Below are positions 7,256 to 14,538 of a stretch of 45,159 nucleotides of DNA, in pieces. The position numbers were made by a program, and so were the translations under genes. The notes below the pieces were generated by a model. That model had not been told where the DNA came from. It made no database searches and saw only the letters and a list, made by a program, of their open reading frames with translations. Each line of letters opens with the position of its first letter. Position 1 is the stretch's first letter. The stretch comes from Armatimonadota bacterium (GTDB lineage: Bacteria > Armatimonadota > UBA5829 > DTJY01): NCBI GenBank assembly GCA_017993055.1, contig JAGONM010000031.1:1-45159 (forward strand), written 5' to 3'.

Positions 7256-7984
7256 ATGGCGAATGCCCCAAGTACCGGCAAATGGCGTTTCGTGCTGATC
7301 GTCCGGGTCGTCGGAACTACGCTCGATGCGACGACGACGCGCTACTATCACTTCGATGCGCTCGGCTCGACCAGGTTCCTGACGGACGGCTCGGGAACGG
7401 TGACCGATACCTACACGTATGACGCATGGGGGAAGCAGACGGCGAGCACCGGCTCGACCGCCCAGCCGTACCGCTTCGTCGGGCAACTCGGGTACTACTC
7501 CCACTACCAGGACTCGAACCTGTTCGACCAGTCCGGCTACCAGTTCCTCCAGCTTGGGGTGCGGTTCTATGACGCACTCAGCGGACGGTTCACGCAGAGG
7601 GATCCGGCTAGACACGGCATAGACTCGTATATGTACGTGGAGGGGCGTCCTACCATTGCAACTGATCCGCAAGGCTTGAAGTCATACTGGGAGTATGAGA
7701 AGGAGTTCCTGGGTTGCGTATGGGATTGCCTGGGCATTCCCAGCGTTGCCGGCGCATCCACAGCGTTAGGCTCAGCTCTTGGAAACTGCTTCAAGAACGG
7801 TAAGTGGATTGGTTTCAACTCGTGCGCAAAGTTACTTTGTGATGCGACCAAGAAGCTGGCGAAAGTGTTTAGAAGTAAACAAGGAGGAGGCGGGCTCAGA
7901 ATCGGAGCACAACGTTGCCTACTTGTGGCCGAGCTGACAGTGGTAGCGTGTGAAGGGTATTGCTACTATAAACTCTTGCGCTAG
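7256..7984 (+). CDS. RHS cassette A: truncated RHS core with a Cys-rich tip
   Basis: 242 residues. Residues 30-117 are an RHS repeat-associated core: YYHFDALGSTR, YTYDAWGKQT, PYRFVGQLGYYSHYQD, LQLGVRFYDALSGRFTQRDP. This is the C-terminal end of the shell that encloses a polymorphic toxin tip. The whole upstream part of a normal RHS protein (signal, YD repeats, over 1000 residues) is absent, so this is a displaced tip cassette. The tip (about 141-242) holds eight cysteines and hydrophobic stretches (GIPSVAGASTALGSALG; CLLVAELTVVAC). I do not recognise it. A membrane-active or disulfide-bonded toxin is possible. GAGG lies about 9 bases before the ATG, so expression cannot be excluded. The tip is visibly more AT-rich than the core. 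Confidence 0.75.
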   Translation: MANAPSTGKWRFVLIVRVVGTTLDATTTRYYHFDALGSTRFLTDGSGTVTDTYTYDAWGKQTASTGSTAQPYRFVGQLGYYSHYQDSNLFDQSGYQFLQLGVRFYDALSGRFTQRDPARHGIDSYMYVEGRPTIATDPQGLKSYWEYEKEFLGCVWDCLGIPSVAGASTALGSALGNCFKNGKWIGFNSCAKLLCDATKKLAKVFRSKQGGGGLRIGAQRCLLVAELTVVACEGYCYYKLLR

Positions 7985-8013
7985 GCAAGCGGAGGGTGGC
8001 AGAGGACGAGACT

Positions 8014-8301
8014 ATGGGGGATAGACACCTTACTTGGCAAGATGTGTGGCCTGCCCTGTTCTGGATTGTAGGGCTTAGCATATGGCTCTTGATATCTGAG
8101 TACCTTCGTGGGCTAACGTGGTGGTGGCAGAGAGGTGCGGAGGCTTTCCTGATAGTGATTTGGGTGACGGCATCCCTCTACCTGCGACAGCTGACATCCA
8201 AGCCTCGTGAGCAGAGGTTGCCCGTGTGGACGCTTCTGGTTCTGGTATCACTGGTGACCCTCTGCATCATGCTACTGGTGAACGTAAGACACTTGGTATG
8301 A
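8014..8301 (+). CDS. Small three-helix membrane protein, candidate immunity for tip A
   Basis: 95 residues from ATG 8014, with AGAGGA about 7 bases upstream. A GTG at 7996 is an alternative start. Three hydrophobic helices are visible: WPALFWIVGLSIWLLISEYL, AEAFLIVIWVTASLYL and WTLLVLVSLVTLCIMLLV. There is no recognisable domain. It follows cassette A after a short gap and precedes cassette B. This is the position of an immunity gene in polymorphic toxin loci. A membrane location would fit protection against an envelope-active tip. The function is inferred from position only. Confidence 0.55.
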   Translation: MGDRHLTWQDVWPALFWIVGLSIWLLISEYLRGLTWWWQRGAEAFLIVIWVTASLYLRQLTSKPREQRLPVWTLLVLVSLVTLCIMLLVNVRHLV

Positions 8302-8305
8302 CTCT

Positions 8306-9400
8306 ATGATCGAACGGCCTCCGGGGTTGCTGACCCGGGGGCAGTTCGACGCTCGAAGGCCCTGTGCGGTGGCAAGGCGGATGTGGATACCATCGCCCAG
8401 AGGGAATCAGCGTATGGCCGGCGAATATGGAGGCGTGCAGAACTCGCCGTCGAGCAGCATGACGTGGGATGCCGACGGCAACCGGGTGAGCTTCACCAGT
8501 TCTGAGGACAACACGACGACCGAGTTCGTGTACGACACGACGGCGGGCATCCCGGCGGTGATCGAGGAGAACGACGGTGATCCGGTCTACTACATCCGCG
8601 AGCCGGGCGGACAACTCGTCGCTCGAATCGGTGCTAACACCCACTACTATCACTTCGACGCGCTCGGCTCGACGCGCATGCTCACCGGAGCGAGCGGAAC
8701 CGTCACGGATGAGTATACCTACGACGCGTGGGGGAAGTTGCTCGATCACGACCAGGAGACCGGTTCTGTAGATCAGCCGTACCGGTTCGTGGGGCGACTC
8801 GGGTACTACTCGCACTACCAGGACACGAACCTGTTCGACCAGTCCGGCTACCAGTTCCTCCAACTTGGGGTGAGGATGTACGATGCGCTCTTGGGTAGGT
8901 TCACACAAGTTGACCGGGTCAAGGACATGACGCGCTCGACCTATCTTTACTGCAGAGCAGATCCGCTCGGCTTCATTGATCCCAGCGGTATGGCTAGCGT
9001 CGAGATGTGCTACGATCCGTATTTTCCGTTGGGTTCACATGCGTACATCTGTATCGGTGATAAGTGCTACGGGTTCTATCCCGGAGAGAGCGTTACGCAC
9101 GGGCGCGGCGAAGTTGTAGATACGGATGCCCGCAAGAAGAACTCCAAGTGCTACATCACCTGCGTGTCCGACAAGGCTCTAGCTTGTATCAAGAACCACA
9201 TCCAGCGTGACTTGCGCGAGCAGGATCATTACTACGCATTCCACGGCTTGAGTAGTTGGGGAGGAGTATACAACTGCGTGACCTGGATCGTACACGTGTT
9301 TACGGAATGTGGATTCAAGTGCCCTGCCGTCCTCGCCCCTGCCGCGATAGGCAACTATGCAACATGCATAGATCCTGACGGTAAGGAATGCTGTAAATAG
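8306..9400 (+). CDS. RHS cassette B: truncated RHS core with a permuted papain-like tip
   Basis: 364 residues. RHS homology starts near residue 50 (SSSMTWDADGNRVSF) and runs through EFVYDTTAGIPAVIEE, YYIREPGGQ and the core to DPSGM (225-229). The first 50 residues look non-RHS and no good ribosome binding site precedes the ATG, which supports a displaced fragment. The tip (230-364) contains GSHAYICIGDKCYGFYP with H245, later a FHGLSSWGG segment with H313, and YNCVTWIVHVF with C324. A histidine preceding a cysteine in this arrangement resembles circularly permuted NlpC/P60-like (LRAT/YiiX-type) papain folds, which act as peptidases, amidases or acyltransferases. That assignment is tentative. 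The tip is Cys-rich like the others. Confidence 0.72.
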   Translation: MIERPPGLLTRGQFDARRPCAVARRMWIPSPRGNQRMAGEYGGVQNSPSSSMTWDADGNRVSFTSSEDNTTTEFVYDTTAGIPAVIEENDGDPVYYIREPGGQLVARIGANTHYYHFDALGSTRMLTGASGTVTDEYTYDAWGKLLDHDQETGSVDQPYRFVGRLGYYSHYQDTNLFDQSGYQFLQLGVRMYDALLGRFTQVDRVKDMTRSTYLYCRADPLGFIDPSGMASVEMCYDPYFPLGSHAYICIGDKCYGFYPGESVTHGRGEVVDTDARKKNSKCYITCVSDKALACIKNHIQRDLREQDHYYAFHGLSSWGGVYNCVTWIVHVFTECGFKCPAVLAPAAIGNYATCIDPDGKECCK

Positions 9401-9417
9401 AGTAGTAGGAGGCAGGT

Positions 9418-10422
9418 GTGTTTTCGCCGTCGAAGACGAAGGTTACGGTCATCTCACTGCTACTTGTGGCAACAGGAGCCACTCTTCTCAGTGTGAGTTC
9501 CATACTTCGCACTGGTCGCCGCCTGGAGTGTGGTGCCAATCAGTGTACGTCCGTGATCGCATTCCTCGACCGGCAGACAGATGCAGTATGCGTCTACTCG
9601 GCAGAGCATGGGACCAGCGTAGCAGATGGGTGTGTGGATGGATGGCACGTAGTATCATTGCTCAGCGGGATGCGGCGTCCACAGGGATGGTTGTGCAAGG
9701 CCTGCAGTCCGAACTCCGAGACTGGCCAGTTTGTCATGCTGGGTGACGGCAAGATCCACCCGATACCAGTCCGAGGCGGCGGCGAAGCCGGTGTGTATGA
9801 TGGCCGCATTGGTATTGCAGATGCAGCAGATGGTAGGGCCGTCTTGACCTGCTATGACCTGAAAGGAAAGCGCTCTTCAGCGCGTATCCTGAAGGTGCCA
9901 GGGCACCACGTCACTGCCGTGCACAGCCCGGTAACGTGGAGCACTGATGGACTCGCTGCCGTTGCACTGTCAGTCGATTTGGAGCGGGAGAGCCGCGTCT
10001 ATGTGTTCTCAGAGTCAGGCACGTTGCTGGCCGATCTCGGGCCTGGCCACCTACCAGCAATCGATCACAAAGGTGGTCGTGTGGCTTACTTGCTGCCAAG
10101 TAGCTCCTCCTTCCACCAAGTACAGGTAGGGCTATATGACATCAAGGCACGGACGAGAACGCAGATAGCCGCTTGGTATCCGACACGTCCCGCAGAACTG
10201 CTTCCGTATTGTGGAGCGACCGATGTCCATGAAGTCAAGTGGTCGGATGATGGGAAGTGGCTGATATGCGCGCTAGGGGAAGCGACGCGTCCGGATAGCC
10301 TAATATGTGCGGTACAGATGGATAGCCGGCGCTGGTGCCGACTGCCGATTCGTGTATTGCATGGTAGGTGGGCTGTAGGAAATGGGGACATGAAAAAGGG
10401 GACAGAGAGAAACGGACAGTAA
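9418..10422 (+). CDS. Membrane-anchored beta-propeller-like protein, candidate immunity for tip B
   Basis: 334 residues from GTG 9418, with a strong AGGAGG (9407-9412) five bases upstream. One N-terminal hydrophobic segment (about 9-29, VTVISLLLVATGATLLSV) suggests a signal anchor with the rest outside the cytoplasm. The body has repeated WSTDGLAAVALS, HKGGRVAYLL and WSDDGKWLIC units, similar to TolB/WD40-type propeller blades. It lies 17 bp after cassette B. The last residues (MKKGTERNGQ) are coded by a GGGGACA-rich dispersed repeat, so the original C-terminus may have been lost. An immunity role is inferred from position. Confidence 0.6.
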   Translation: MFSPSKTKVTVISLLLVATGATLLSVSSILRTGRRLECGANQCTSVIAFLDRQTDAVCVYSAEHGTSVADGCVDGWHVVSLLSGMRRPQGWLCKACSPNSETGQFVMLGDGKIHPIPVRGGGEAGVYDGRIGIADAADGRAVLTCYDLKGKRSSARILKVPGHHVTAVHSPVTWSTDGLAAVALSVDLERESRVYVFSESGTLLADLGPGHLPAIDHKGGRVAYLLPSSSSFHQVQVGLYDIKARTRTQIAAWYPTRPAELLPYCGATDVHEVKWSDDGKWLICALGEATRPDSLICAVQMDSRRWCRLPIRVLHGRWAVGNGDMKKGTERNGQ

Positions 10423-10440
10423 TGGGGGACAGGGGGGCTG
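10376..10440 (+). repeat. GGGGACA-rich repeat remnant
   Basis: AATGGGGACATG, AAGGGGACAGAG and AATGGGGGACAGGGGGG occur in tandem, reminiscent of the AATGGGGGCAG arms at 7200-7234. It overlaps the end of the preceding gene. The next 100 bp up to cassette C hold no gene that I can see. Confidence 0.45.
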
Positions 10441-10537
10441 CTGAAGAAGGCATCGGTAGTTTAATCTATAAGAAGGACAATATGCGGCTCTAGAGGCTTC
10501 TATGCTAGGGCAGGATCACTCTTTCTAGGAGACGCCC

Positions 10538-12115
10538 GTGTTCCGAGACAAACGCCCAACCCAGGAGACGATCTTCGTCCCCGGAAGGCCTGCCGACTAC
10601 CTCTACTACGCGAACGGGTGGCTGAAAGAGGTGCAGGAAAACAGCGCTTCCATCGCCGAATACATCTATGACGAGGTAGGCAACCGGACGCGGGTTGAGC
10701 TCGGGAATGACGCGTATACGACGTATGACTACCATTCCACCGATCCGAGGTACTTCGTGAGCGAGATCGAGCACTTCCAGCCCGATGATCAGAGCATCGG
10801 CGCGATAACCTACTCGCAGCGGGACGACTCGGGGAACCCGACCTCCGTGACGTATCCCGGCGGGGCGGTCAGCTACACCTACGACGTGAACAACCGCCTC
10901 GTGAGTGAGAGCTCGTCGTCCTTCGGGTACGACTGGGTCGGGAACCGGCTGAACCCGCCGGCAGACCCGAGCCCGATGGTCTATGACGACACGGACAAGC
11001 TGGTGACGTGGCCCGGTGAGCATCAGTATACCTACTACCCGACGGGGAGTCTCTATCAGCAGAAGAACAGCCAGGGGAGCGTTCAGAAAACGTTCACCTA
11101 CACCGGAGCCGAGCTGCTGGAGTCGGTAACGCACGCCGGAGTGAACGATCCGAGCGAGATGGAGTGGGACGGTGATGCGAACCGGGTGAGCTTCACGAGG
11201 AGCACGACTCCCATAGGGACCTGGTACTTCGTGTACGACACGACGGCGGGCATCCCGGCGGTGATCGAGGAGAACGACGGTGATCCGGTCTACTACATCC
11301 GCGAGCCGAACGGGGCGCTGATCGCCCGGGTGGACGGCGCGACGACGAACTACTATCACTTCGACGCGCTCGGCTCGACCAGGTTACTGACGAACGGCTC
11401 GGGAACGGTGACCGACACCTACACGTATGACGCATGGGGGAAGCAGACGGCGAGCACCGGCCCGACCGCCCAGCCGTACCGGTACGTCGGGCAACTCGGA
11501 TACTACTCCCACTACCAGGACGAGAACCTCTTCGACCAGTCCGGCTACCAGTTCCTCCAACTCGGCGTCCGGTTCTATGATGCCTTGACGGGGAGGTTCA
11601 CGCAGAGAGATCCGGCTAAGGATGGGCTGAACTGCTTCGTGCATGCTTCTGACGATCCTCTAGGCCGAGTCGATCCTTCTGGGCTTGCATGCACAGCTAT
11701 CGAGAGGGCAGTTCGCGATGATGCCCTGTCTCTTGTCCCGGCTCCAACGTTGGTCAGGCATCTCCGGACTGAGCATTCGTGGAAGCAGGTGGGATACGAG
11801 CCGACCTGGGGTATTGCTTGGGGGAGCGACAACATGGTTGGCTGCAACTGCATCTGGCAGCGGAGCGAGAGGAGTGTGGACCTCTGGAAGCGTCTCGAGC
11901 CGATGAAGCAGAAGATGTCCTGCCAGACCTGGGGGCCGTGCGGATACGGCGGCAGTTGGACATACTGGCGGCACTTCGTCAGACCAGTGTTCTACGAACA
12001 CGCCGGGGATTGGCGTTTGCTCCCAAGGTTGTCACTTCAGGACACGCGGAAGACGCCCGGATTCGTTATTCTGACGAGTACCGGGGAGGATTGCTTGTGC
12101 CGTATGCCACAGTAA
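10538..12115 (+). CDS. RHS cassette C: longest truncated RHS fragment, unknown tip
   Basis: 525 residues. RHS/YD-repeat homology begins about residue 11 (LYYANGWLKEVQENSASIAEY, YIYDEVGNRT, YTYDVNNRLVSES, FGYDWVGNRL) and runs to the core (272-356) and DPSGL (379-383). TAGGAG (10526-10531) lies six bases before the GTG start, so this fragment could be translated. The tip (384-525) is Trp- and Cys-rich: HSWKQVGYEPTWGIAWGSD, CNCIWQRSE, CQTWGPCGYGGSWTYWRHF, EDCLCRMPQ. I do not recognise it. Its lower GC and the abrupt change after DPSGL are typical of exchangeable polymorphic toxin tips. Confidence 0.72.
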   Translation: MFRDKRPTQETIFVPGRPADYLYYANGWLKEVQENSASIAEYIYDEVGNRTRVELGNDAYTTYDYHSTDPRYFVSEIEHFQPDDQSIGAITYSQRDDSGNPTSVTYPGGAVSYTYDVNNRLVSESSSSFGYDWVGNRLNPPADPSPMVYDDTDKLVTWPGEHQYTYYPTGSLYQQKNSQGSVQKTFTYTGAELLESVTHAGVNDPSEMEWDGDANRVSFTRSTTPIGTWYFVYDTTAGIPAVIEENDGDPVYYIREPNGALIARVDGATTNYYHFDALGSTRLLTNGSGTVTDTYTYDAWGKQTASTGPTAQPYRYVGQLGYYSHYQDENLFDQSGYQFLQLGVRFYDALTGRFTQRDPAKDGLNCFVHASDDPLGRVDPSGLACTAIERAVRDDALSLVPAPTLVRHLRTEHSWKQVGYEPTWGIAWGSDNMVGCNCIWQRSERSVDLWKRLEPMKQKMSCQTWGPCGYGGSWTYWRHFVRPVFYEHAGDWRLLPRLSLQDTRKTPGFVILTSTGEDCLCRMPQ

Positions 12116-12160
12116 GCTGTCTGAATGACGGCGAGGATCTCGAATAGAAAGGTGGGATAG

Positions 12161-12715
12161 GTGATATCTATGTCAAACCGTTCTCAGAAGAGACTGCCCA
12201 TTGCTATCGTGGCGGTGCTGCTCCTAGCAGTGGTGGCGGTGTTCTATGCGGTGCACAACCGGTCAGGGTCGCAGCCCGCAGCCTTCGTTGTTCTGCCGAA
12301 CGCCGAGGGGCCTGAGTTCGTGACCTTCCAGGGCACTAGACAGATGCGATACGAGTTCATTGAGCCGTATCCGGGAAAGGCAGCGCTCAAGGGCATCTCA
12401 GACCGACTTGGCCGCCTTGGCTGGAAGCCGCTGCAGAACAGCTATCTGCAGCCGGACCGCCCCTCGTCCCATGTAACCGGTTGGGAGGAATTCCAGGACG
12501 GCACAAAGACGCCTTGGGTATACGTCAGACAATGGATGGGCGAGTGGACAAGCCCCAGTGGCGACGTCGTCTCGTATATCTTGCGGTATGAATGGCCGAA
12601 TGATGCATCGGCTCCAAATACCGACAGGGTGCGTTTGAACAGCATACTCATCCCCGCGAAAGTTGCGGCGTCGCGAAGAGCGGCACTACCGAAAGGCACG
12701 AACTCAGACAACTAG
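12161..12715 (+). CDS. Single-pass membrane protein, candidate immunity for tip C
   Basis: 184 residues with one N-terminal hydrophobic helix (LPIAIVAVLLLAVVAVFYAV, about 12-31) and a soluble remainder, expected outside the cytoplasm. The start may be GTG 12161, with AAAGGTGGG upstream, or ATG 12170 (MSNRSQK). I see no recognised domain; segments such as ALKGISDRLGRLGWKPL and VYVRQWMGEWTSPSGDVVSYI suggest a compact alpha/beta fold. It follows cassette C and touches cassette D. The role is inferred from the toxin-immunity alternation. Confidence 0.55.
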   Translation: MISMSNRSQKRLPIAIVAVLLLAVVAVFYAVHNRSGSQPAAFVVLPNAEGPEFVTFQGTRQMRYEFIEPYPGKAALKGISDRLGRLGWKPLQNSYLQPDRPSSHVTGWEEFQDGTKTPWVYVRQWMGEWTSPSGDVVSYILRYEWPNDASAPNTDRVRLNSILIPAKVAASRRAALPKGTNSDN

Positions 12716-13521
12716 TGCTGGGTGAGAGATGGCCGTGGACGAAAGGTCAAGTGGGCATGTCTTGCTGTGAACCCCGAGTCCTCACGGACTGGAAGGGAAC
12801 GGTCAGCTACACGTATGATGCCTGGGGGAAGCAGACCGCGAGCACCGGCTCGACCGCCCAGCCGTACCGGTACGTCGGCTGGCTCGGGTACTACTCGCAC
12901 TACCAGGACGGGAACCTCTTCGATGAGGAGGGCCCGCAGCTCCTTCAGCTTGGGGTAAGGTTCTACGATCCCCAGACCGGGAGGTTTACGCAGAGGGACC
13001 CTGTGCCTTCCGTGAAATTGTCCAACTACGCTTACGTCAGCAATGAGCCAGTGTTGGCGGTAGATCCGTCTGGGGAGATCGTAGAGCAACTCCTGTGTGC
13101 TGCAGCCAGATGGTTCATTTCCTGTCACAGTTGCAGTCGGCGTGCTGCCAACGAGGGCTGGGTAGAGGCAGAGAAGTATCTGGCAAAGAAGAACATCCAA
13201 CTTGATGACAGCGGTGGCGAGGGCAGAAACGAGAAGAACGCCGTTGGTCACTGTGTTCGAGCCTGCCAGACGATGAGGGACTGCAAGGGGGTGTTCGACT
13301 GCGTCGGGGCGACTGGTGTGCGCACCTATCTCAATACTGTTTACGAAGCTCCGCTACCCGAGTTCTTAGTGCCAGACCGGGCAGAAGAGTGCAGCATGGA
13401 TAAGCACAATAACAACATTGGCATGTCATGCGCCGCAGCCAAGAGCAAGTCGTGTATCGAGTGTTGCATGGAGCACCACAAGGAGTTAGTGATCCTAGAC
13501 CCTCCCAAGCCTAAGCGATGA
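12715..13521 (+). CDS. RHS cassette D: short core with a DUF6973-like HNN tip
   Basis: 268 residues. RHS sequence starts only at about residue 31 (YTYDAWGKQTAS) and ends at DPSG (117-120). The preceding codons look non-native and no ribosome binding site is seen. The tip (121-268) is Cys-rich and contains NAVGHCVRACQT with H179, and MDKHNNNIG with D229, H231, N232 and N233. A histidine in an NAxxH helix followed by DxHNNxxG is the pattern I associate with DUF6973, a domain seen at the ends of RHS and other secreted proteins. Metal binding by these residues is plausible. The assignment is from memory of the motif and is tentative. The following gene is an ankyrin-repeat lipoprotein. Confidence 0.7.
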   Translation: MLGERWPWTKGQVGMSCCEPRVLTDWKGTVSYTYDAWGKQTASTGSTAQPYRYVGWLGYYSHYQDGNLFDEEGPQLLQLGVRFYDPQTGRFTQRDPVPSVKLSNYAYVSNEPVLAVDPSGEIVEQLLCAAARWFISCHSCSRRAANEGWVEAEKYLAKKNIQLDDSGGEGRNEKNAVGHCVRACQTMRDCKGVFDCVGATGVRTYLNTVYEAPLPEFLVPDRAEECSMDKHNNNIGMSCAAAKSKSCIECCMEHHKELVILDPPKPKR

Positions 13522-13572
13522 GAGCACTACCCCGTGGTAGCAACGAACAGAACTGGAAGGAGTGATCAGGCC

Positions 13573-14538
13573 ATGAGGAAGCGCCAGAAGCCAGCTCTCC
13601 GTTATCTCCGAGTCCTGTGCGCTACTGTCTCAATGCTGGTCGTAGTCCCTTGTGGCTGCTCAAAAGGGGACGCTAGGCGCGACCAGTTGGTCAGGGCCAT
13701 TAGGAACAACGACTACACAAGCGCAGCTCAACTCCTGAGGCAGTCGCCCAAGCTGGCAAACGCAGAGGTTTCGACAATGAGGGCTATCCGGACTCCGCAG
13801 TCTGTATTGATCATAGCTGTGGAGAACAACCATGCGAGCATTGCGGAGCTTCTGATTCGCAAGGGAGCAGAAGTGACGTATAGGGATTACCGTCAGTGGA
13901 CGGCGCTGCATTACGCTGCCGAGCGCGGCAGTTCTCAGATCATAGAGCTGCTGCTGGCTGCAGGTGCCGATCCGGACATTTGTGACAATGACGGGCTGAC
14001 ACCCATGATGCTTGCGGTTGAAAGTGGAGAGCGTACCGCAGTTGACCTGCTTAGGAATTCGGGAGCTAAGTCTGGGTGCAGACTACATGAAGCTGCCGCG
14101 CTGGGCGACTTTGATGCGGCAATAGCCGAGGTGAAGCGTGCCCCACAGGCTATCAACTCGAGACAACACTATTGGTCACCTTTGGCTCTTGCTGCGCGAC
14201 ATGGGCACCTCGAAGTAGCTGCGTTTCTTGTGAGAAACGGTGCGTGCGTGGACGATGAGGCATTCAGAGAGGCCGCTAGGTCCGGGCATCTCAGCGTGGT
14301 GAAACTACTGCGTCCCCACATCCTCAATATCGACGATAATGGGGGAGGATCTGTCCAGTACACGGCCCTGCAGGTCGCCGCAATGGAAGGGCACACGGCG
14401 GTAGTAACCTACCTATTGCATGAAGGAGCAGACCCAGAAGTGGTGACACAGGGCTTCACAACTATCGAGCTAGCGCGAAATGCCGATCAGAATCGAATCG
14501 CGGACTTGCTAGTACGTCACATGCAATCCAAACCATGA
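13573..14538 (+). CDS. Ankyrin-repeat lipoprotein, candidate immunity for tip D
   Basis: 321 residues from ATG 13573, with AAGGAG ten bases upstream; an earlier in-frame start at 13534 is less likely. The N-terminus is basic (MRKRQK), then hydrophobic (CATVSMLVVV), then PCGC, so C29 is a probable but slightly non-canonical lipidation cysteine. From about residue 36 to the end are about seven to eight ankyrin repeats, such as WTALHYAAERGSSQIIELLLAAGADPD and TALQVAAMEGHTAVVTYLLHEGADPE. Ankyrin proteins are a known immunity type in polymorphic toxin systems. Lipidation would place it at the membrane facing the periplasm. The end overlaps the start of cassette E by four bases. Confidence 0.75.
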   Translation: MRKRQKPALRYLRVLCATVSMLVVVPCGCSKGDARRDQLVRAIRNNDYTSAAQLLRQSPKLANAEVSTMRAIRTPQSVLIIAVENNHASIAELLIRKGAEVTYRDYRQWTALHYAAERGSSQIIELLLAAGADPDICDNDGLTPMMLAVESGERTAVDLLRNSGAKSGCRLHEAAALGDFDAAIAEVKRAPQAINSRQHYWSPLALAARHGHLEVAAFLVRNGACVDDEAFREAARSGHLSVVKLLRPHILNIDDNGGGSVQYTALQVAAMEGHTAVVTYLLHEGADPEVVTQGFTTIELARNADQNRIADLLVRHMQSKP

